From assembly GCA_019914995.1 (NCBI GenBank), contig CM034136.1, positions 4,169,270 through 4,233,269 of the forward strand: DNA of 64,000 bases. The letters are read 5' to 3'. The stretch's first letter is position 1, and each line of letters starts with the position of its first letter. This DNA comes from Acanthochlamys bracteata. Taxonomy: Eukaryota > Streptophyta > Magnoliopsida > Pandanales > Velloziaceae. Under the pieces are notes generated by a model. The model ran no database searches and had not been told where the DNA came from. It saw only the letters and a list, made by a program, of their open reading frames with translations. The translations under genes and the position numbers were made by a program. Of the stretch, positions 25,535 to 35,474 are shown piece after piece.

Positions 25535-25764
25535 TGGGCTCGTTTACGGATCAATCAAAATTTTTTAAACTCACTTTTAATATAAAATAAATAAATAATT
25601 TAAAATAATTTTTAAAATTATATTTTGATTTTTTAAAATTTATTTATAAATTATTTTTAATATAAAATAAATATAAAAATTTATTTTATAAATATTTTAA
25701 AATTTAAACTTTGTTTTTTAAACTTATTTGTAAAAAATAACTTTAGCGCGAGGTAAACACGCCC
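25535..25764. repeat. Tourist-like MITE
   Basis: The left end is GGGCTCGTTTACGGATC and the right end inward is GGGCGTGTTTACCTCGC. The interior is AT-rich and partly palindromic. The flanking TSD is not exact. Confidence 0.6.
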
Positions 25765-25930
25765 TATATGTCAGTCATATCATAACATTTTTTACATCAT
25801 TCGTATGGGAAACATTTTACTCTCGTCTGATATGTATTGCTTGTTGAGTTCTTTGCAACCTTCCGCGTAAATGCTTCTTCTTAATTAACAAGCTCGATCA
25901 AAAATCTTCATATATATATATATATATATA

Positions 25931-26322
25931 GCAATAAAAATACTTTTTTTTAGCGATATTTTTGGACACTTTCTTTCTGATTTATGGTCAGAATGATCTT
26001 CAAAATTTAATCTATACCGCTGGATATAAAAAATAATGAGTTGAAAATATACTCATAAAATTTCAGATCAATCGGACCACGAATTTATCTTCATCTAGTC
26101 ACTTGATTAAGATGACAGAAATGATACAATATATATATTTTTAAATTTTTTTACTTTCTGTCATCTTGATCAAGTGATTAGATGAAGATAAATTCGTGAT
26201 CCGATTTAGCTAAAATTTTATAAATATATTTCTAATTTATAATTATTCATATCCAACGGTGAAGATTAAATTTAGAGATTACTCCGACATAAATAAAAAA
26301 AATGAGTGCTTCTATTCCTCGT
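25931..26322. repeat. foldback element, copy 2, inside a TA microsatellite
   Basis: It has long inverted arms around a short AT centre at about 26130-26150. The arms include GATGACAGAAA on the left and TTTCTGTCATCTTGATCAAG on the right, then CACGAATTTATCTTCATCTA and its complement. TA repeats flank both sides (25911-25930 and about 26323-26352). Confidence 0.75.
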
Positions 26323-26865
26323 GTATATATCTATATATATATATATATATATTTCACCGATTGCAACCATGTAGATGTATATATTATCCACGTGAGATAA
26401 ATCCATTGAGACACCTTGATATTAGGAGATGTTTTTCATGTGCTGGTGATACAAATCCAATTAAACAGATTTGCTACGTAATGCTGTTGTCGACATAACC
26501 ATATCAGCAACAACCTTTCAGTTTCTCAGTAGCTCTAGTTTATCTCATCTTTCCTTCGAGATTCTTATATACGCACGTTTCCGTCAAGCAAATGTATAAA
26601 GCGTATATCTTTATTCCCAACAGCAGTACTGATTACTGAAGTGAAATCTCTCTAGTTACGTTGTTCATGAGAAAAACACCAGAACGGGTTTCAATGTTAA
26701 TTTGTTGCGATAAAGATAATAGTACTGGTTCATGATTGCAAGTTATTAACTTTCATAGACAAATATTATAGCACATATATATGTGGCCATCCATATGTTT
26801 CTGATATATAAGGCACGGGTTAATATGAATAATAATTAACAAAATAAATATTCTAGATATCATGA

Positions 26866-27087
26866 ACGTGTTTATTTTGAGATAAACTTATTTCTTTTTA
26901 AATGAGTTTAAAAAATAAAATTTAAAATTCAAAATATTAATAAAAAATAAATTTTTATATTTATTTTGTATTAAGAGTGAAATTTGAAATTAAAATTTTA
27001 AAATAATAATTTATTTTAAAATTTTTATTTATTTTAAATTAAAAATAAATTTAAAAAAGTGAGATTGGTGGGATGGTAAACAGGCCT
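26866..27087. repeat. Tourist-like MITE (eroded)
   Basis: The left end is ACGTGTTTATTTTGAG and the right end inward is GGCCTGTTTACCATCC. The interior is AT-rich and self-complementary, as in the copies at 2112 and 25535. Confidence 0.5.
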
Positions 27088-27294
27088 CAATTGTCACTCT
27101 TCTTCAAACCAATGATGATACATAATCATAAGTTTATCACAAAGTACAGAGAGCAATTCTCGTTCATAAACAAAATGAATTGATCATATTATATAACAGT
27201 ACATACGTGTATATATGACAATATTAATCAAACAAACCAATACTCATATATTTTTATACAAACCCAATCAATAAATTTTTAGATGAACTCTCTC

Positions 27295-27325
<31 letters not shown>

Positions 27326-27341
27326 GAGAATAACCAATAAA

Positions 27342-27674
27342 TCACTCATCATCATCAGAATCTCCAGATAAATCATTAACCATGATCCTCATCACCATCA
27401 CCTGCGACTGGAGACACGCTATGTAGTCTGCTGCCTCCCTGAACAATCCATCAAGCTCCAACATCTCACCACCAGGCACAAGCTTCTGCAACGTCCGCAA
27501 TCTCCGTTCGACCGGACCGATCATTCGTGCTCTTCTTCGCCTTCTATTCTTCGAGATAACCGTCTTCTTTCTTCCCTTGCCGGCGATCACTGTCTTATTC
27601 TTCTTCGATAATGCATACACATCCTTATCCTTGGACTCTAAGGCCAAGAGCAAGGATTGCAAAGAGGCATCCAT
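27342..27674 (-). CDS. UPB1: atypical bHLH protein, UPBEAT1-like (110 aa)
   Basis: The single exon codes MDASLQSLLLALESKDKD, a basic cluster (NRRRRRARMIG), then a helix-loop-helix: VERRLRTLQKLVPGGE and LDGLFREAADYIACLQSQV, with an acidic end SGDSDDDE. The LKxLVP...GLDGLFRxTADYI pattern and small size match UPBEAT1, which in Arabidopsis represses peroxidase genes and so shifts root cells from division to elongation. The basic region lacks the usual E-box contact residues (His-Glu-Arg), as in other atypical bHLHs. Other short atypical bHLHs (IBH1/PAR class) are the alternative, but the second helix fits UPB1 better. Good start at the ATG at 27674. Confidence 0.78.
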   Translation of the reverse strand: MDASLQSLLLALESKDKDVYALSKKNKTVIAGKGRKKTVISKNRRRRRARMIGPVERRLRTLQKLVPGGEMLELDGLFREAADYIACLQSQVMVMRIMVNDLSGDSDDDE

Positions 27675-27766
27675 AGAAGTAGCTAGTAATGAATGAAAAA
27701 TAATGGTAATGTTGTTTGATGTTGTTGTTGTATGAGGGAGGAGAGGTTTAAGGCCTGGTATGGATG

Positions 27767-27780
27767 GCTTTATATATATG
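27767..27780 (-). promoter_or_regulatory. TATA box of the bHLH gene
   Basis: On the minus strand CATATATATAAAGCC lies about 95 bp upstream of the ATG, a suitable position for a TATA box with a short 5' UTR. Confidence 0.55.
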
Positions 27781-27789
27781 TTGTTCTTA

Positions 27790-30099
27790 GAAGACAGGGT
27801 GGAATGGATATGTCCTACAAAATTAAAAAAGTTAGCTAGGTAGTCTAGCTAGTTTTTGATAGTTAAGAGTGAAGGAAGGAGGTGTTAAGTGGTAGGGTCT
27901 TTGGCTTATTGCTCTTGAATGAATAGGGCATGTTCTCCTAACACTTCATGCACATGCAGCCACATGATACCCTTAAAAACCCTAACCCTCTCTATCTCCA
28001 CCTTCTCTACAAAAATTTTTCTCTATCTCTTTCACTTTTCTCATCAAAACACCCTGGAGGATTCCCTCATCTCACCCTTCCCTTCCAGCTCAGACATACC
28101 ATGCATGGCTTTTAAGGTCCCCCTTTCTCTAGCTGCTTCGTGCCTCGACCTTATTTCACTAGTCTCTACTAGAAGTTAATTTATTGTGTAATCACACATG
28201 TCTACAATTAATGTTGTAACAACATGCGGGGCTTTTTTCTCATCTATTAGCTTAAATTTTTCCTAAAAATACTCATCTTTGGTATGCATGCATGTTTGTT
28301 CTCTTCAATTTATTACGATCATAACATGGGTTAGTATAGATGAGATGGCAAATTAATTTAATTTTTGGTTGATGTTTATACGTGTCCTGCGCCGACGAAC
28401 TTGGCTTCGTTAACAAGTACGAATGTTTATTTATTAATTTTTTTAAGTGATTATGTTAATGGTTAGGCATGCATAATCACTACAACAGTTCTGCAACCTT
28501 TTTATCTCAAAATTAAAGCACTTCTAAACTTTTTCTTTTTATTTTCTAGTTGATAGATAATAGTATCATTTGTTAGTGCATAAATTCGTTAGGCAGTTTT
28601 GGATTGTTATCTTACTTGCACTACCGAAATAATATGGGAGGCGTCTTTGACAAATGTGTTGTTTTATTCCGGAAGTATATTATTAAAAAATAAATTATTA
28701 AAATTAAATAAGTCCATTTTTTGCGTGAAGTTAAAAATGAGTCAGAAATAATTTTGCGTTCTTTTCAAAGAACTTACCAGAAAAGAGAGACCATATTTAC
28801 GTACAGTGTATATTATATACATGTACTTAACTTTGCAATTGCGCATAAAACAGAAAAGAAGAATACACATGCTACTTGACTAATGGTGTTGATGAGTTTA
28901 GTATTACTTCGAAGTTGGCTCTACCATTAGCTTAATCCTGCTCATGAATTGAGAATCTCTGCCTCCCATCACATGCATGCAAGTTAAGTGATTAATTGTT
29001 AGAAAATCGTTAATTAGATTTTCTTTTTTGTTATCATTATCCAAATCAATTTGCTGCATTAGGAGCTGGTAATCTTAGCTTGATAGAAGCAATTTCTGGA
29101 AATATTTATAAGCGGCAAAAAAGCTACTGCAATTTGCGGCCACTGCATGCCGGCGACGAGGAAGGAATCGTTGTTCATTATTAGCACAAGCTCCTCACTC
29201 CGGAAATGGGTAGCAACACTGCAGGGTTCTTTGAAATGGCTTAAAATAATTTTTTTAAATAAAATTATATACATATATAAATTGATAAAGTATAATTTAT
29301 TTACTATTAAATAAGTTTAATCCCATGTTGTTAAATACATCTAAATTATATTAATAAAGATTTGATCTCATTTTTTTTATTATCAATTAATTTTGAAAAA
29401 ACATTTATTCATCACATAATATTATAGCAGTCTAAACCGAATCAGCTTACGATGTTGGCTAATTAATCTAATTTCATTGTGTGTTCACTCATATCTATCA
29501 TAGCTTCTATTTTAAGAAAAAGTCGTCTTATTTATGTCAAAAAGTTTTAGAATCTATTTCACTTCAGAACAGATAGCTTATATCACTTTATTTCAGAAAA
29601 TAATTTTTATTTTATGTTAAAAAATTGTTTCAATAGAAAGCAAGTATTAAAAATACTTAATCCTGCATAATTAATCAATAAATTTGAAATGATATTTATA
29701 AAAATTTATGCTACTTTTTTTATTGCAAATTTTATTGAAAAGTTTTACATTCATTGCGTCTATATTTTCTAATAAACTTTTTAAAAAAAACTATTAAAAA
29801 ATTATTGAAAAAAAGAGAAGTTAAATTGAAATAAAGAAATATGTGAGAATGCAAAGCTAAATATCCACTGCAGCAGCACCAAAGCAACATTAATTGATCC
29901 AAATCCAATCCTGCAACTTGCATGCACATATATGCTATTGCAACATATATGAATGCATCACCGCTCACTATTTTTCGAACAAGGAAATTATAAGATCCTA
30001 GCTAGCTATCTACATCGATCCTCAACTACATATAATCATCACCACTCATTCTGTCCGTTAAATAGCAGCTGGTATTAATTAGTAGCTACCTAATCCTAA
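27790..30099. other. intergenic region upstream of the bHLH gene
   Basis: I see no gene. There is a CT-rich stretch at about 27960-28150 and otherwise AT-rich DNA. Frames at 27919-28179, 29059-29274 and 29732-29968 have no family signature. Confidence 0.35.
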
Positions 30100-30334
30100 G
30101 GGCGTGTTTACTATAGCCTCTAATTTTATTTTTCTGAACTCAATTTTAATATAAAATTAAAAAATTCAAATAATTTTTTTTTAATTATAAAAAAGTTTAC
30201 TTTAAATTTATTATTAATATATAAATTTATTTTTTATAAAAATACTTTTTTTTTGTAATTAATTTTTAATAATTTTTTAAATTGACTTTTTAATACTCAA
30301 ATATACTGATTTTGTGTCTTAGATAAACACACCC
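30100..30334. repeat. Tourist-like MITE, 235 bp, TSD TAA
   Basis: The left end is GGGCGTGTTTACTATAGCC and the right end inward is GGGTGTGTTTATCTAAGAC. TAA flanks at 30097-30099 and 30335-30337. This is the best-preserved copy of this family in the window. Confidence 0.8.
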
Positions 30335-30610
30335 TAAATATTACTTATAAGTTTTTCTTTCTTACTTTTTACTTTTATAATTTTAATAAAATTTTTAAAA
30401 TAGTTTATAAAATTTGTTTAAAATATAAAAATATAAAAAAAATTATTGTAAACTCTTATTATAAATTATTATTCTTATTATTATTTCAATACAAAAATAA
30501 AATTAATTTAAAATAATTCAGAAATATATTCTTTTTTTCAAAATTTTTATAAAAAAATACTTTAAACCATCTCCTAAATATTTGTCGGTATCCTTTTATC
30601 CCTCACCAGT

Positions 30611-30879
30611 GACTTGTTTGGGATTGCTTATTAAATAGAGCTTTTGTGAAATAAAGGATATTTTTGTTTTTTTTGGAAAACGAGCTATATTTTTTTTATT
30701 TCAAAAAAAATAATAAAAATATGCAATAAAAGATCTCACTTCGTAAAATTTTTCTACACTTTCTAAATTTTTAAATAAATTTTTTATATATTTATAAAAT
30801 ATGTATTAAAAAATGTGAAGTGAAGAAAAGTTGAGAAAAGCTGATAAACAGTTTATGAAACGCACTGCCAAACGGAACC
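30611..30879 (-). repeat. MITE, left member of a head-to-head pair
   Basis: It reads GACTTGTTTGGGATTGC at the outer end and GGTTCCGTTTGGCAG inward from the centre. Almost its whole length matches the reverse complement of 30883-31140. The shared TTA at 30880-30882 separates the two. Confidence 0.75.
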
Positions 30880-30882
30880 TTA

Positions 30883-31140
30883 GGGGTGTTTGGCTTTGCT
30901 TTTCTCCAACCCAACTTTTCAATTTTCTATTTTACGTTTTTCAATATATATTTTATAAATATATAAAAAATTTATTTAAAAATTTAGAAAGTGTAGAAAA
31001 ATTCTACGGAGTGAGATCTTTTTATTGCATATTTTTATTATTTTTTAGAAGTAAAAAAAATAAAATTTGTTTTTCAAAAAAAACAAAAATATTCTTTATT
31101 TCACAAAAACTCTATTTCATAAACAATCTCAAACGTCCCC
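30883..31140 (+). repeat. MITE, right member of a head-to-head pair, TSD TTA
   Basis: It starts GGGGTGTTTGGCTTTGC and ends with the complement of GGGGACGTTTGAGATTG. TTA lies on both sides (30880-30882 and 31141-31143). Blocks such as AGAAAGTGTAGAAAAATTCT and AAAAATATGCAATAAAA (inverse strand) are conserved with the left member. Confidence 0.8.
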
Positions 31141-31351
31141 TTAACGCCGTTAGAGGCTTTTTGGCGTCTTTTCTAACTCACATGGTTTGAGGTTGTTGAG
31201 TGCGCCAAGGATATATGCTGGCATGTAGGTGCTGGATCATTTAAGGATCCCTGTTGATGGAATATTCGCCACCAGTGATGGGCCCTTGCACATGGGCCTC
31301 CACATATGAGCCCGCTTATGTGTGATTACAAGCAACCTATAGTTTAGTTTT

Positions 31352-31613
31352 GGGCGTGGTTATCTAACATCGAATTTATTTTCAAAACATAAATTTATAA
31401 AAACTAAATTTAGAGTTTAAAAACAAGTTTAATAAAAAATTATTTTTATATTTAATTTGTATCAAAAGTGGTCTTTGAAATAAACTTTTAATTTTAAAAA
31501 TAAATTTTAATGAAAAGCTGATTTAATTTTTTATATTTATTTTATTTTGAGAGTGAGTTAAAATTAAAATTTTTTTAAAAAAAAAATGAGTGTGTGTAGC
31601 AAGTAAATACCCG
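31352..31613. repeat. Tourist-like MITE (eroded)
   Basis: The left end is GGGCGTGGTTATCTAAC and the right end inward is GGGTATTTACTTGC. The interior is AT-rich. No exact TSD. Confidence 0.5.
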
Positions 31614-31619
31614 CATAGA

Positions 31620-32960
31620 GAATGTTTGGGACTCCACGTTCTCATTGATATATGTTTTAATTTAAATATAATTACATTATATTTTTTTTAGAAAACATAA
31701 AACTATTTTACTTAAAATATTAAAAAAATAACTTCATTTCGAACACTCCATCATATTAGTGGTTAACAGTTGCATTCATAGATCACCAACAGGAAGATGT
31801 GGGCTAACGACAAAGTTATCTTTTTCTATAACAATTTTAATCTCATCGAAACAATATTTAAACATCAAATCAAAATCTGGTTAGAATTGGTTATCTTTCA
31901 TATAAAAAGTATTTATCAATTCGATTCGTGTAGCTTATTTATGTCCGCTCACAGAAAGATACGGATTATTATATACTGAGATTGCAGAATTTATTTATTT
32001 ATCATATAATATTTATGATTACCATAACCTTTCTTTTTAATATCCTTTTTTATTTTATTTCTGCTAATCGTCAACAGTATAGTGCGGATGCTAATTGGGG
32101 GCCCATGATTGATTGGTAGGTCCGGATAGGATGATAAATTGGGGGCCCATGATGATATAGTGACGTAGCCACGTGCGGGTGGGCCTGTATAATCATCAAT
32201 TAAAGACCAACAGTTGGGCTACCACAAGTGGGCTTTTGTAGCGGCCCCATATTCCACAACACGACAAAAGTTCTTTAAAAACTCAAAATTGGTCTAATTA
32301 AACTGGAAGTCTTTTTCTCCTTTTTGGGACTAATTCGATACTATTCACTTAAGTAGGCATTGTGTTGTATTCAAAGTTTAAATGGAGATCATACGTAGAG
32401 AACTTTTGGTATTGCTTATCTCAAAAATAATTTTTTAATTTTCAATTATATATTTTTAATATATTTTTAATATATTTTTTATAAATATTTAAAAATTTAG
32501 AAATTATAAAAAAAATTTATGTAATTAAATTTTTTTATTATATTTTTTAGATCATAAAAATAAAACTTATTTTTTAAAAAAATAAAAATATTATATATTC
32601 TAAAAAGCTTTATTTTAAAAGTATTTTTAAACGCATTAAATTAGATATCTAGTACCAATTATAGGATCAGATTCTCAAACTAAAAAAATTGGCAAATTTT
32701 TATGGGTTAATATTCTTCACTTATAAACACATACGTATTTCAGCACCCAGCCAATGTTGAACTATTATAGAGCGTGGGCTGTTAAGCCCACCAAGTCAGG
32801 ATTCACTTGACCTACCTCAAAATGAGTTACTGGCCCACCTCTAAATTAGCTAGCATGTCTTTTATTTGGGCCCATCAAGCTTACACGCTACTAATCCGGA
32901 CCTAACCTAACCTAACTTGGAGACCCAACAATCTTCCCTCCAGCAACACGTCAGGTGGCT
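31620..32960. other. intergenic DNA left of the LTR element
   Basis: There is no gene. A decayed MITE lies at about 32410-32635. A perfect hairpin GTGGGCT-loop-AGCCCAC is at 32774-32791. At 32922-32940 the sequence ACCCAACAATCTTCCCTCC looks like a polypurine tract plus LTR edge in the opposite orientation, which may mean that part of another LTR element ends here. Confidence 0.35.
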
Positions 32961-32999
32961 ATACATGGTATCAGAGCTAAAATCCTAAATCTGGCCGCC

Positions 33000-33325
33000 G
33001 TCGTAAAAATAACGACTGCTACAGTCAGATTCCAACCAAACTTTTCGTTGCGATCGTGAAAATAAGATTACAACGGTTAGAAATTCCTACTAGAACAAAT
33101 TCGGCGATTTAATCGGATTAGATTTACACAAAAAAAAAACCTTTCGCTGTCGACACCTTTGCCGAGTCGTGAAAAGTTTTAGATCTATCTGACGTCGTCT
33201 TAAAAGATACGACTCTAACGATTAGATCCGACCAGATCTTCGTCGTTGTCATAAAAGATGACAACTCCGACGATTAGATTCTGACTAGACCATTCCGCCG
33301 CAATCGTGGAGATCTGATCGCAACA
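33000..33325 (+). repeat. degenerate repeat units with small hairpins behind the primer-binding site
   Basis: Four units each hold a short inverted repeat around an A-rich loop: GTCGT/ACGAC (33000-33016), CGTTG/CAACG (33046-33075), GTCGT/ACGAC (33194-33213) and GTTGTC/GACAAC (33245-33265). A weaker fifth follows at about 33300. A conserved tail like ACGATTAGATCCGACCAGA follows units 3 and 4 and is recognisable after units 1 and 2. The stem bases differ between units yet stay complementary. Confidence 0.6.
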
Positions 33326-34879
33326 GAAGGATCGTCGCCGCCGCCTTCATCGTCACCGCTCCGCCGTTAGGATTCCGCCATTGGCGCAAATATTCTTGCC
33401 AGATCCATCGCCGTCGTTTCGACGCTGATTTGACAAACCATCGCTGTTGTTTCGTCGCCGAGCATCATCGCTACCTCACCCGAGCATTGCTGCCGCTTTC
33501 TCATTCTAATTAACACTAAGATCTCCCTCGCCGCAGTCTCTTCGCTGCTCTTGTCACAACGCAGTTGCCTCTGTCGTGCCTCTACCTATTTATATTCGCT
33601 AATTCTTCGGATCTTCGCTGATCGTCGTTCTAGTCTCTGCCGCACCCGACTTAGCCGCCGAAGTGCTACTCGATCTCTCTTACGCTGTCGTTGTCCTCAC
33701 TGGATCTTTCACCCGCACCTGAAAGATCTCTATAGAAATTGCTTTGATTGTCATCGCTACCGCCATCGGTTCAAAATCATCGGATACGCCTCAACTTCGC
33801 CATTGCTGACGTCTTCGGTCTCGATTAACCCCGCTGTTACCACCGATCAGATCTCGCCGCCGCTTGGCTGATCAACAGTTCGATCGAACCTCCCGTTATA
33901 GCCAGTGCTGCTTGCCGCCATACGAACACCGTCGCCGGAGTGCCTACACTGTGAGACCATCAACTTTTCACCGCTGCTCGATTTCACACAGATCCACCGC
34001 CTATATTGGAAGAGCACGCCGTCGCCCACCGACCGTTGTTCGAGTCCACTCTCACCTCATTGATCTGATCGCATAGATCAAGGGTCTGATCTCAGGTGTT
34101 GTCGCCGACTAGCGTTGCATCACGCTCCCTACTGCTAGCTCACGGCATCGATCACGATCTTGCCGGTTGTCTTCTTCGATCCTATAAGCCGTCGGACCGA
34201 TTGGACCAGACCCAGGCTAGATCGTCTTCAGGTTACCTGGTCTTACCGCTACATGATCACTCGATTCAAGCTTCGCCGCTCGATCGCCATCAAAATCTGA
34301 TTTCGCTGCCTAACTACTGTACCTGCCAGTGCTCCTCACGTTGCTGCTCGCTGCTGCTAGACCTGTTCAACCGAATTGGACCAGTAAGTCGTACCGAACA
34401 GACCAAGTCATACATATCGAACCGACCTGTTTGACTCACATGACCAGTTTAGTTGAACCAGATTGATCAAGACGATTCAGACCCAACAAGATTAACAGAT
34501 TTGATGGACCGAATTGACCGAAGCAGATCGAATGAGCTGATTCAGCTTGATTCAAAGACTGACCTATATAAGAACATACCAAACCAGACCGACCGAACCA
34601 GAGCTGACCCAAGACTGAGTCAGAAATCAGGCTTAATGCAGACCGAATTAAATTGAAGCAAGTCTGGTTCAGTTGAACAAAATCGGGTTCAATCGAACCA
34701 AACTAGATCAGATTAGTTCAAGACTAAACAAGACCTAGTAGATCTAATATAGAGTTAATCAGACCAAATAGATTTGGTTTAGTGCAATCTGCTAAATTAG
34801 ATAGAACCAGACTTGACCAAGACTAGTCTTCAAACCTAATCGATTTAGACTTGATTCAGAACCGAATCAGACCTGACTG

Positions 34880-35168
34880 CAGACCGACAGTCCGACCCGA
34901 TTTGGACAGTTTTGTCCAATCCGACCTGAACATTTGTGTTCATCATGATCTGGACAGATTTGTCCTACCCGATCCGGACCAATAAGTTCGACCCAACCTG
35001 AACAGATTTATCCAACTCGATCCGAACCGACAAGTCTGACTCGACTTGGACAGTTTTGTCCAATCCAATCCTAACCGATAAGTCCGATCCGACCTAGACA
35101 TTTTTTGTCCAACATGATGTGGACAGATTTGTCCAACTCGATCCGGACTGACAAATCCAACCCGACAT
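34880..35168 (+). repeat. 24-bp tandem array of imperfect palindromes
   Basis: About twelve units start at 34880, 34904, 34928, 34952, 34976, 35000, 35024, 35048, 35072, 35096, 35121 and 35145, an exact 24-bp step with one 25. The unit is like GGACAGATTTGTCC plus a ten-base AACTCGATCC spacer. Two subtypes occur, one with GGACA...TGTCC and one like GAACCGACAAGTC; from 34952 to 35072 they alternate. Stems vary (GGACA/TGTCC, GAACA/TGTTC) while keeping self-complementarity. Confidence 0.8.
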
Positions 35169-35474
35169 ATTAGAATATAGAAAGATTAAGATGACTCACT
35201 GAGTAAGTTAGGTATTGGTGATATCTTTGCACCAACTTGAGAGAAAGTGTTGGTATGAGTCAACACATAATTATCTTAGATATATTTACTTGATTATTTT
35301 AGATATATTTTTTAATTATTTTAGATGTATTTCTTTAAAATTAGATGTCTTTTTATATTTAGAATTCTCCTAAAATTAGATTTGTTTATTTATTTAGAAC
35401 TCTTCTTATTTGATGTTATAATAAATTTATATATATGTACTTGAAGTTGAAATAAAATAAAAATAATTTTTCAC

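Larger units (their letters stand above)
21780..27290. other. long AT-rich intergenic region
   Basis: I see no protein-coding gene in this stretch. It contains MITE-like elements at about 23520-23750, 24664-24900, 25535-25764 and 26866-27087, the foldback copy 2 at 25931-26322 with flanking TA repeats, and a poly-A run at 27296-27319. Short open frames have no recognisable domain. Confidence 0.4.
32966..35474 (+). mobile_element. non-autonomous LTR retrotransposon (Copia-like), internal region and 3' LTR
   Basis: At 32966-32977 TGGTATCAGAGC is the standard primer-binding site complementary to the 3' end of plant initiator tRNA-Met. At 35239-35247 the purine tract GAGAGAAAG is followed by TGTTGGTATGAGTC, a typical Copia-type 3' LTR start. 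The LTR probably ends in CA near 35474. About 2.3 kb lies between, with no gag, protease, integrase or reverse transcriptase. It is instead rich in CCG/CGTCGT words and short imperfect palindromes. I could not find a matching 5' LTR directly before the primer-binding site, so the left end is rearranged or from another family. Confidence 0.65.

Noticed and set aside
30831-31190. 119-aa plus-strand open frame
   Set aside because: It runs through the right-hand MITE of the inverted pair; Phe/Lys-rich translation of AT-rich repeat.
33551-34656. Several plus-strand open frames rich in Arg, Ser and Cys
   Set aside because: They come from the CCG/CGTCGT-rich non-coding interior of the LTR element, overlap in different frames and show no gag or other domain.
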